In this document: one piece after another, positions 24,811 to 34,456 of the stretch | How the letters are laid out: every line of letters begins with the position of its first letter | Numbering within the stretch: position 1 is the first letter of the stretch | Assembly (NCBI GenBank): GCA_905250125.1 | Contig: CAJNOL010001160.1 | Location: 1 to 64,000, forward strand | Source: Rotaria sordida | Taxonomy: Eukaryota; Rotifera; Eurotatoria; Philodinida; Philodinidae | Length of the DNA: 64,000 nt | Reading direction: 5' to 3' | The notes under the pieces: model-generated | What the model saw: the letters and a program-made list of their open reading frames with translations, nothing else | What the model was told of the DNA's origin: nothing | Databases searched by the model: none | Position numbers and translations under genes: made by a program

Positions 24811-24851
24811 TTTTAAGAAAATGTTTGTTTTCTTTTGCATTATTTTTTAAG

Positions 24852-27795
24852 ATGAATTCTTTAATTTTAATTTACTTGGTGACAATAATTCATTTTGTTG
24901 TCACTATTAATAAAAATCCTGGTCATTTAAAACCATTTGGTTCAGTTGGATTTTTAATTGATATTAAAGAATTAGATGAAGAATTTCCAACAGTATTAGA
25001 ACTTTTTACATATTATTTACCTAAATCCGAACCAATTCTTTCTCGTCAAGTATTAATTAATGATAATCATTATTTTATATGGGAAACAGATAAAAAACTT
25101 GAAAATGATGTTTATGGATTATCAAATACAAATATTCAAGTTGAATCATTTAAATCAAAACAACGACAAAGAATTCAAATGACATTTGGAGAATTTTTAA
25201 AACGATATGGAAAAGAACCATTATTATTTGCATATAATGTACCGACAGTTCTTCAGTAAGAATCATTAGAAAATAATTTCTCTCACCAATTGAGAAGCTC
25301 ATCAATCTTTGTATTGACATATGTCGTCTCATCTTAACAAGAAATCATACTACTTTTTCTTTGCACTATTAATCTTCTAAGTATATGAGAACAAAGAAAA
25401 AATATGGTTCCCGTAAGATGAGAGAATAATGTGAATCATCTTATTCTAATAAGAGATACTTGTGCAATCAAAAGTAAAATGTTATTAATATGAAGTACGA
25501 ATAATGTAAAATTCGAAGAGAAATAATTTTGTTTTTTGTTTTAGAAATCGTTGGATAGTGTTTGACGTAATGATAACGAATTTATAGACTTCGAATTTTT
25601 TTTTCGCTATCTTCTTTAAACATCAAAAAAAAATTTGAAAATACTCAAAGGGTGTAAAAATAGACAGAAATTATTCGTTTTGGGAAAAATAAAATTTTTT
25701 TTTTCATTTTTATTGCTGAATATAACAATCATATTCTATCGACTTTAAAGTCAAAGATCTGTTCAGTATGGTTGTTTTTGTACAAAGAGATGAAATAAAG
25801 TATTTTACTTCATTCTAACTTTTCGAGGATAGACTATAAGAGTATTTATTGAGTAGTTAAAATTTTGTATTATTAGTGAAGAAAATGGAAATCGTCAACC
25901 TGAAGAGTAACAGAAACTTATTCCGGGTGAATTACAGGAAAATTTTTCGATGAAACCTATGTTACTCGATGTAGTTTATTAAGCTGATGAAGAATATGAC
26001 ATTAATTTTTTCTTTTCTGATGGTCCGATGCTCGAAATGGTTGAATTTTGGATGAATTCTTGTAGAATTTTGCTCTTTAGAGCAATGATTTTCATGTTCT
26101 CACTAATAAGTCAAAATTTTTAAAAACTAAATGGATACTCTTATAATTCGGCCTCAAGAAGTTCTAATGAAGTAAGACATTTGGCTTTGCCATACAAGAC
26201 AGATCTATGGTTTTAAAGTCGATAAAATAGGCCTATAATAGAAAAATTATAGTTTGAAAAATCTTGGCAAAAAAAAATGGTCAAAAGTTTGAATTTATTC
26301 AAAATGAGTGAGCTGTGTCCATTTTTACACCCTTGAAGTGTTTTCAAATTATTTTTCTTTTAAAAGAAGATAGAAAAAATAAAATCGAAACGCACATATT
26401 TGCCATCAGCGTATCAAACTCTATCCAACGATAATATGAATAATAATGAAATAGTTTTCACTTAAATTGTATTTGATTAATTTTTTTTTTCTGTGTAGAA
26501 AATATCTTGTCGTTCCAAAACCTTTACAATGTGATATTATATTAGAATATTTTCAATCTGCAGTATGAATTTTTGTTATAATGAAAAATTATTTAAATGA
26601 AAAATAAATCTATATAGATTCTAGTTATAAATGGTATTAATACATCACCATTAATGTTCGGTGAAGATCATGATCGTCTTCATTGTATTCTTCGTGGTAA
26701 TAAACGTATTGTACTTGTTAATACACTTAAATATCCTGATGTTCGTAAAGTAAGAAGAAAGAAAATTTCAATTGATTACTTCATTTTAAAAAAAAAAACT
26801 AAATTTTATTTTATTTTTTAAAGACTATTCTACCAAAAAAAGGACAACACCGTGGACCACCAATTAATCCAGACAAGTATTTCACATATATTTATTTAAT
26901 TCATTTGCAATGATTTTTTTTCTAAAGAATTGATTTCGATCAATTTCCAGCATTTGCAAATATTGATTATCATATAGCTAATCTAAAATCAGGTGATTGT
27001 TTATTTATTCCAAGTAGTTGGATATTTCAAGAACGTACATTCGAAAATACAATATCAGTTATTTATAATATAAAACATCATCAAGCATTAAATATTGATA
27101 TAAATCAATTGAAAAATTGTTCAACATATGATGCAACATTTACACTTGATCAAATTGATTGGTCAGCTGAACCTCAAACTTTTAGGTAAAAGAAGAAAAT
27201 ATTATTTTGCTCTTATATAGATTATTATTTTTATTTGTTTTTCTTTTTCTTTAGAGATGTAATAATGAATCTTGTTAATTCAAAAGTAAAAGGATTTGAT
27301 AAATGGCAGGAAATATTTTCTAAAGTAATAGAATATATGTTTTTTTTTTAATTTGTATTTTAATTGATAATACTTGGTCTAGCATTTATCATACGATTTG
27401 TCATCGGATTCAGAAGCATCAGCTATATTTGAAGAGGTTTATTCATTAAAATTCTAACAAAAAAAAAAAATATGTTGCTTTTTTAAGTTCTATGATATTG
27501 TTGATGTCGATGGTGATGGTGAAATAACAACAACTGAAGTTGAACGAATTAATGGAGTGGTAATAATAGAAAAGAATTTTTTTTTAGGATAAAAAGAAAC
27601 ATTATTTTTTTTTCTTAGCATCAACATCATATTACTGATCTTCTCTATGAAATGACAAAAGTTATAAATAATAAACGAAAAACAAGTACACCTAAACCTG
27701 TTGATTCCGAAGATAATCCGTCAACACAGATAATAGAAAATGATAAAGAAACTGATGAATATTTACATTTACAAAATGATAAAACTGATTTATAG
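24852..27795 (+). CDS. JmjC/EF-hand paralogue lacking the iron ligands (likely pseudoenzyme)
   Basis: Nine exons: 24852-25255, 26499-26562, 26618-26749, 26824-26876, 26928-27185, 27255-27324, 27383-27436, 27488-27559, 27619-27795; frames join to 427 residues. A signal peptide (LILIYLVTIIHFVVTI) is followed by GHLKPFGS as in the neighbour. The start at 24852 is preferred to an in-frame Met at 24762, because it places the hydrophobic segment at the N-terminus. The positions of the iron ligands are changed: H-x-D has become Phe170-Gly-Glu172 (LMFGEDHD), and the distal His is Phe251 (PSSWIFQERT). The protein therefore probably cannot bind Fe(II) in the usual way. The EF-hand is canonical (351-362, DVDGDGEITTTE), better than the neighbour's. 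The C-terminus is KTDL, not a standard retention signal. The exon pattern matches the neighbour, except that the intron splitting MLWF from SSG is absent and the border between neighbour exons 5 and 6 lies elsewhere. Intron 1 is 1.24 kb because of a foldback insertion. Confidence 0.88.
25547..26432. repeat. 886 bp foldback element inside intron 1 of the second JmjC gene
   Basis: Ends ATCGTTGGATAG (25547) and CTATCCAACGAT (ending 26432) are perfect inverted copies over 12 bp. Similarity continues inward for about 350-400 bp on each side, e.g. GGGTGTAAAAATAGACA (about 25650) against inverted TGTCCATTTTTACACCC (about 26317), and TATCGACTTTAAAG (about 25736) against its inverse near 26215. No transposase is encoded. 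Flanking bases are AA on both sides, too short to prove a target duplication. It explains why this intron is 20 times longer than its neighbours. Confidence 0.85.
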
Positions 27796-27920
27796 TTTTT
27801 AATTTTTTTTGTTAACTAAAATTACAAACTCAAAATCTCGAATTTATGTATTGTGATAACCTTTTTATTCTTTATTTTTATTTTTATTTTTGTTGTTGTT
27901 GTATTAAAAAGTAACTCATT

Positions 27921-27933
27921 GATACTCTTTCAG
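27921..27933 (+). promoter_or_regulatory. Acceptor-like site before the LanC-like gene (possible trans-splice site)
   Basis: GATACTCTTTCAG ends 43 bases before ATG 27977, inside a 181 bp gap after the second JmjC gene. Position and form match the sites before the two JmjC genes. Function is inferred. Confidence 0.4.
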
Positions 27934-27976
27934 TATATTCTTATCGAACTTTTTCTGTTTACACAATTATTCGATC

Positions 27977-30121
27977 ATGACTGATCGTTATTTTCAAAAT
28001 AATTACACTGATTATAATGGTGAAACTTATCTTATTTCACATAATCAAGTTTGTTATTTGCTTTCTTTTTTTGATATTTTTTCAATTAATAAATATTTGT
28101 TTTTTTTTACTATCTAGTTAATTCCAGAAATAAATTCAAATATAACTCATTGGATTGAACATAAAACACATAAACTTGAACGACATATTAGTCGTACTGA
28201 TTTATCTGATACAACAGTATATACTGGTAGTGCTGGTAAGAAAAACAAATTTTTTTTGTATTGTTCTCTTTGATAATATGAGTTTTAAAAATGATAGGTA
28301 TCGCATTACTTTTTTTACGTCTTGCAATACTCTTTCCATCTGAAAAGGATAATTATAAATCTAAAGCAAAGACATTAATTGATTCATCTTTAGAATACCT
28401 TAAAGGTAGGAAATTTATATTTATCGTTTAATTTTAATAGTTAAATATAATATAGGTAAACGAGTTTCATTTTTGAATGGTGATCCTGGACCATTGGCGA
28501 TTGCAGCAGTAATTTATAATGATTTAAATGATCAAAAATTAGTGAATAAATATATCGACAAGTAAATAAATGCATGTATATGTTTTGTTTTGATTATCGG
28601 TTGGATTTTTTTTTCTCTTAGAATTATATCGATGAAAAATGATGCATTAAGTGATTCAACACCAGATGAATATCTTTATGGACGTGCTGGTTATCTTTAT
28701 GCATTAATGTATCTTCGAAGAGAAATTCGAAATGATATTATTAATAATCAACTTGTTACTGAAGTAAATAATAGCGTGTGCACAATTTACTATTTATTAA
28801 TTACATAAAAAATTTATTCCAATTAACTTCTTATGTGAGGATTTACTTTTTTTCATTTTTCTTCGAATCCATGCCTTCAGTCATAACAGATAAATGTTTA
28901 ATAAACTTGTGACAACGTTATAATGAAGGTTGTATTCATATTTCAATGTTGTTTAAAACTGCTGGATTGAGATTAGAGCCCATCGGATTCAAGAATTTTC
29001 GGATTCGGATCCAGACTCGGTCGACTCAAAATTTTTAGACTCAGACCCAATGAGTTTAATTGAGATACTTTTCAACGTCTATCAAAAAAGTTTGGCGGTC
29101 ATCTCTCTTTGTTCTTTTGTTATTTGTTCATACACTGGAATAAATTTTTTATGTAATCAACGGACAGAAAAGTCTGTAAATCCATTGTTTTATATTAATA
29201 GGTATTCGAAGCAATTATTAAATCCGGTGAAAAATATGCCAAGAAATCATGTTCAAAATCTCCATTAATGTATCAATGGCATGATAGTGAATATTTGGGA
29301 GCAGCACATGGTGTTTCAGGAATCATTTATCTATTACTTAAGGTTGGAAAGAGAGATTTTTTTCACATAGAAAAAAAAATTTATTTATAGGTAGCATGCG
29401 ATGATTCATTTTCGAATCTTCAATCTTATGTTCAATCACATTTAATACCCACTGTTGAATTTCTTACGTCAAAACGATTACCAAGTGGAAATTATTTATC
29501 ATCAAGTAATAGTACATCTGATAGACTTGTTCAATGGTGTCATGGAGCACCTGGTTTTGTTTATTTATTTGTTCGAGCATATGAAGTAAGTCAATGGCAT
29601 GAGAACGATTGAATTTACAAACGTTTTAAGCGTAGTTTAATACGATGATTCTGTTCATATGTTTTAGACGACAGATAATAAACAGTATTTGGATCTTGCT
29701 GTAGATGCTGGTGATGTTGTTTGGGAACGAGGACTTTTAAAAAAAGGTTATGGACTTTGCCATGGTGCAGCTGGTAATGGTTATGTTTTTCTTGATCTAT
29801 ATCGTGTAACAAATAATATGAAATGGCTTCATCGAGCTATTAAAGTTAGACTTATGTTTTTTTTTTACATAAATGACATCATTTTTTATATTGTATTTTT
29901 ATAGTTTGCTGAACATTGTTTGGATTATGGAAAACATGATTTATCGAGAACACCTGATCATCCAGATTCATTATTTGAAGGTTATTATTATTTTTTTGTT
30001 ATTAATTCTAAAATAATAATTTAATAATAATAATGAGATTTTTTTAGGTCTTGCCGGTACAATTTATTTCATGGCTGATATTCTTAATCCAACAAATGCA
30101 CGATTTCCAGCATTTGAATAA
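27977..30121 (+). CDS. LANCL: LanC-like protein (LANCL1/2 family)
   Basis: Ten exons: 27977-28048, 28118-28235, 28298-28405, 28456-28561, 28622-28763, 29202-29342, 29391-29585, 29668-29844, 29905-29980, 30048-30121; total 402 residues, against about 400 in the animal family. Landmarks in order: NxYxDYN near the N-terminus, YTGSAGIALL, FLNGDPGPLA, YGRAGYLYAL, the repeated double-glycine turns of the alpha/alpha barrel, WCHGAPG (Cys279, His280), YGLCHGAAGN (Cys325, His326), LFEGLAGTIYF, and the conserved end ARFPAFE. Cys279, Cys325 and His326 are the expected zinc ligands. Animal LANCL proteins are cytosolic or membrane-associated, bind glutathione, and have been reported to add glutathione to dehydroamino acids in damaged proteins. 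Intron 5 is long (438 bp) and holds a degenerate GATTCGGATCC-type repeat. The gene follows the JmjC pair closely on the same strand. Confidence 0.95.
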
Positions 30122-30936
30122 TAGCACAAGAGAGTGATTATTCATCAAGAAATTTAATTGTATTCAAGCATTGATATGTTTCTATTCATGAACAAATGAT
30201 ATTTCAATTTATGGTGGCAGCAATACTATCGAGTTTAATCAAGCTAAACTTTCAACATTTCTTGGTGATTTTTTTTTGTGTTATTATCATGATTAATATA
30301 TGACTAAGCACATTAATTTTTAATAAAACAAAAACGCCTATATTGGTTCTTTTTGGAAGCTTATCTATTTTAATTTAGACATTTTTAGATATGATAGTTG
30401 TAATGAATATAGTATTATTAATGAAAACAAAAACAAAGAAATATATTGTTGTAATAATAATATTAATAATAGAATATGTAGTAGCACTTAATTTATTATC
30501 TGTTATGATACAACTGTTTTCAATAAGAACTGGCACAAAATTAAATTTTTTATATAATGGTTTTCTTGTTGTTAGAAAGTAATTACAAAATTCATTTTTC
30601 CAGGAATATATGTTCGTTAGCTAAATTACACGTTGATCATACAGAAATGTGATTTCTTTTATTTTACGATAATGATTTTATTATCTGGTAGAATTAATTT
30701 TTGAATGCATGTTTAAGAAATTCAAATTCTAGTTTTTGAGAAAGAAACAATTAATTTATTTAAAATATATATTGATATTTCACGTCTTGAATTGTCGAAA
30801 TTGTAAAAACTGTTTCATGACTGAAAATTTGTCATAATAATTGTATGTTTCTTTTTCTGCAAAAGTTAAAAAATATTGAATAAATAGTGTTCGCAAGGTA
30901 AAAAACAATCAAACATTAAAGAAAACCAACATATGT
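30122..30936. other. Gap between LanC-like gene and FUT8 pseudogene
   Basis: AT-rich. A short plus-strand frame (30391-30582) encodes a hydrophobic, Ile/Val-rich peptide with no family match. It could be a leftover of the 5' end of the FUT8-like gene, which in the family begins with a membrane anchor, but nothing in the sequence proves that. Confidence 0.4.
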
Positions 30937-32343
30937 AGACAATATAATCCTGGTGGATTTGAAGAAATATTTCAATCTCTAAGGCATAATTGTATTATAT
31001 CTATGATTTCTAATGCATCATCTTGGGCTAAATTTACATTTATTATAATAGAAAAAGAAAATCTTAATATTCTTATCGATAGTTATGAAACAGCTGATGT
31101 TGTTGATATTTCATCTATTGATGCTATTCATCCACGAGAAGATTTTCTACCAGTGGCAATACCTGAAGATATATCTCAACGACTTATTCGTTTACATGGT
31201 AACCCATTTGTTTTGTTTGCTAGACAATTAATAAAATATTTATTGAGATCACAAGAATAGTTAATTGAATTTATAAAGGAAAAATATAAAACCATTAAAT
31301 TTAAAACACCGATTGTTGGATAAAAAAAATTATTGATTTGATGATGCTTTCTTTTTTTCTATTGAAAACTATCTTCTTTTTTTTATTGATTAAGGAGTTC
31401 ATATACGATGAACAGATAAAATTGAACTTGAACCTGCATTTCATGATTTATCAGAATATATGAAAAATGCTGAAGATTATTATATTATATATCAATATCA
31501 AAATCCCGATTTAAAATTTATCAAACTTGTTTACTTAGCAAGTGATGATCCATCAGTTTTTAATGAAACTCGTACTAAGTATGAATTATTTCTTTTTTGT
31601 CTCTTTTGTTTTAATAATTTTTGTATTTTGTTTATTTATATGAAAAGTTATCTTGATTATGTGTTTTATGGTGATGCAGCTGCAACACAATCTGCTCAAC
31701 CTAATTCAAGATATCGAACAGAATCATTGAAAGATATTTTATTTGATATTCATTTTCTTTCATTGTGTGATTATCTTGTTTGTACTTTTTCATCAAAGGT
31801 AAAAAATTTTATAAAATAAAGAAAAAAAAGAAGATCTTCTCTATTTAGTAAGACTATTATAAACATTGAGTAATTGACATAGATGAAGAGTAACAAGAAT
31901 AAAATGTCGAAAAAACAAACTGAAAATTGCAGAAAGAATTTTCAAAAATTGGAAAAATAAAAATCTTCTCGAATGTTACTATCGTAAGGATATGTTTAAA
32001 TTTAGGTTTGTCGTGTCGTGTGGCTTATGACGTAATGCAACAGCGTGTTGTTGATGATGCATGGCGTGTGCAATCACTTGATGATATTTATTATTTCGGT
32101 GGTCAAAGTCTACATAATCAACGAGCTGTCATATCTCATAAAAGTATATCACGAAATAAATTTAGTTTTGAACGTGGTGATATTATTAGTTTAGAAGGTG
32201 ATCATTGGAATGGATTTTCAAAAGGATCCGACAATACAAATTATCTAACAGGCCTTTATCCATCATATAAAACAGAGGAAATCGTTAATATTATAAAAAT
32301 GTATACATATCCTGGAATACAAATAAAAGATGATGACTTCTAA
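30937..32343 (+). pseudogene. FUT8: Broken alpha-1,6-fucosyltransferase (FUT8-like), 5'-truncated
   Basis: The C-terminal half of a FUT8-type enzyme is recognisable in pieces. NPGGFEEIF (30946) is followed by IHPREDFLPVAIPEDISQRLIRLHG, then GVHIR.TDKIE...AFHDLSEYM, LASDDPSVFNETRTK, ESLKDILFDIHFLSLCDYLVCTFSSK, and finally SLDDIYYFGGQ, HWNGFSKG and GLYPSYK. The last part belongs to the SH3-like domain of FUT8. Four lesions are visible: TAG at 31258-31260 at a position that is Trp in the family; a donor that reads GA and not GT near 31320; TGA at 31409-31411 at the second Arg of the GDP-fucose-binding RR pair; and an apparent 5 bp tandem duplication (GTGTC) at about 32010-32020 that shifts the frame after the CTFSSK exon. 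The first ~300 residues of the family, including the anchor and stem, are not found upstream. In animals the enzyme adds core fucose to N-glycans in the Golgi. This copy cannot make a full-length product. Confidence 0.87.
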
Positions 32344-33415
32344 TTTCTTTTTTATGAGAAAACATTCCATTTAAATAAGATTATTATTTGTATATACCTA
32401 TATAAGTGATTTTTTTTTATATTGTTAACCAATTGTCAATTCTCATTTCTTTAGTTTGCTTTTTTCTCTTGTTGTTATTATGAATATTGTCACTCAATTA
32501 ATTACTCATGAATTTTTTAAATTATAATCTTTTCTCTATTCATGGGTTTTTTGCATTATGTTTTTTTGTGTTTCATTGTTAGGTTTTTTATTTCGATTTA
32601 GACAATTTATTTTAAAAAAAGAATACAAACAGGAAGATGATATAATACGTTTGGATTCTTTTGAATTTATATTTAGCCAAGGGGATCATTTGCAATGATC
32701 CTAAATTGAGATTTTTCAAATTGATACAAACGTAAGATGAATTATCAACTTTTTCTGTAACCTTGAATATGAAAACTCATCCTGTGATTCTCAGGAGAAG
32801 AAAAGCCTCCTACCAAAAAAATCTTATGGATATAGATTTTGTTGATGTTGAAACGTCGAAACTATGATACTATTTTAGTTCTATACACTGATGTCATAAT
32901 ATCATAAAATGGAAATAACAACATGTACTATCAATCGTTGAATATCTGGTTTTTTTTCGAAAGGGAAATTTATATAAAATTGGAAAGCCTATAGTGATAC
33001 TTTTCTATTTAGAGATAAATAAAATCAATTCATCGAGTTAAACCAAGTTTTTTTTTGCACAAGCTATTCCTCTTTCTAATCCATTTTGGAATTTACATAA
33101 GAAAGAGAATATATAAAAAACTGTTTATATTTTATAAAATGCTATTCTTCTTAAAAGCCTTTCTCACCTGAAAATAGATGTATTAATAGAAGAGTACAAC
33201 AATATTAATAATTTTTTATTAATACAAATATAAAAATAACAGAAGAAAATCAAATTTTGTCGTTTCATGTTTTCTTTTCCAGTATAATGGTTATTTATAT
33301 TGAAAGAGATAATATATATAATTGTATGAATAATAAGATCGTATTAAAATACCTTTGTTAAAAGAAAAGTAGCTGATAATCTCTTGTTTTTTAAATAATA
33401 TGAAGAACAGTATTG
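32344..33415. other. Intergenic, no gene recognised
   Basis: AT-rich spacer between the 3' end of the FUT8 pseudogene and the 3' end of the TLDc gene, which converge. No motif or repeat stands out. Confidence 0.6.
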
Positions 33416-34456
33416 TTATGTTTCTATTAGTCGATAAACTTCGATTTCATTTGTTCGAAAGTTTTGGTCACCGGTAAAAGTCAATGCACCTCGATTTGTT
33501 GTGTCGTTATAGGAATGAGGAAAACCAAAGTAGTTGTTTCTATTTGTTTGACTATTATTACTAATATATAGGTCGTGAGCACCACCAAACGTTGGACCAT
33601 AATTATTACCAGCATAGATAGAATAGTTTGGATGTTTGTTTGAATACTTAGTTGAAGGAATTCCATGTGGATTAGTTAAAGTGAACAAAAATGGATTATT
33701 AGGATCAAGAACATAGCCTTCTGTTGAACGCCAAGAAACAGATGTATATCCACCAAATAGATAACCACCTTCTGTTGATTGAATAACAGTTATTGTTGAA
33801 TCTTGATTATCACAGCATCGATGAAAATCAGAAGCAGAAAAGCCATCTCGTGTTGCTTTGTAAATCAATGTCCATATTTGTCCTTCTTTACCATAGAATT
33901 CATTCAATTTCAATTGATGTTCAGGTGATAATAGTGTACCATCACCTCTAAATAATTCATGATTGAATAACGTGATATTCAAATTGACTAGTTTTAAATC
34001 CGAATGAAAATGATGAGGTATTTCGAATTGTTTACACTCTTCTCGACATTTTTTGATACTATTTTTGATGTGTTCAATTTGTTTAAATGAAGCATCTCCT
34101 TCATCGATCAATTCTTTTACTTCTCGAGTTAATTCATGAAGTTTCTTCATATGATTATCTATATTTTGACCTATTTCAATTTTCAACTGTCGTTTCTTCT
34201 CATCACATATTTCATCAATACGTCGATGATTTTCTTCTCGCCATTGTTCAATTTGCTCGAAAACATGATGAGTAAGATCTTGTTGTTGTATTTTATCAAC
34301 CATTAAATTGATTTCATCGGAAAGAGTGGTGAGTTCATTATTTGCAAGTTTCACATGTTCAATATAATGTTTGGTACAGACTTGATTTTGGCAATGTTCG
34401 CATAGAGTATCAGAATTGCGTTTACATCCATCGACAGAACATTTTGAAGAAGCCAT
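33416..34456 (-). CDS. B-box-like zinc finger, coiled-coil and TLDc domain protein
   Basis: Single exon, 346 residues, starting at ATG 34456. An in-frame upstream Met at 34498 would add a hydrophobic 14-residue leader and is less likely. Residues 6-34 hold Cys6, Cys11, Cys19, Cys22, Cys27, His30 and His34, a pattern like a B-box or related treble-clef zinc finger. Residues about 40-145 are charged and heptad-like, predicting a coiled coil. Residues about 165-344 form a TLDc domain with its hallmarks: LIYKATRDGFSASDFHRCCD, GYLFGGYTSVSW, FLFTLTNP, GPTFGGAHDLYI and the final EIEVYRL. TLDc proteins such as OXR1 and NCOA7 are linked to oxidative-stress resistance and V-ATPase regulation, but they lack this N-terminal module. 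The combination suggests a TRIM-like scaffold carrying a TLDc head. A decayed relative lies 1.7 kb upstream. Confidence 0.92.
   Translation of the reverse strand: MASSKCSVDGCKRNSDTLCEHCQNQVCTKHYIEHVKLANNELTTLSDEINLMVDKIQQQDLTHHVFEQIEQWREENHRRIDEICDEKKRQLKIEIGQNIDNHMKKLHELTREVKELIDEGDASFKQIEHIKNSIKKCREECKQFEIPHHFHSDLKLVNLNITLFNHELFRGDGTLLSPEHQLKLNEFYGKEGQIWTLIYKATRDGFSASDFHRCCDNQDSTITVIQSTEGGYLFGGYTSVSWRSTEGYVLDPNNPFLFTLTNPHGIPSTKYSNKHPNYSIYAGNNYGPTFGGAHDLYISNNSQTNRNNYFGFPHSYNDTTNRGALTFTGDQNFRTNEIEVYRLIET

Noticed and set aside
24762..24851. Upstream in-frame Met for the second JmjC gene
   Set aside because: It would place 30 extra residues before the signal-like segment and overlaps the putative acceptor site at 24810. 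The Met at 24852 matches the neighbour's layout.
31003..32343. FUT8-like open frames as separate intact genes
   Set aside because: They are consecutive pieces of one gene, interrupted by stops, a lost donor and a frameshift, and the N-terminal half is missing.
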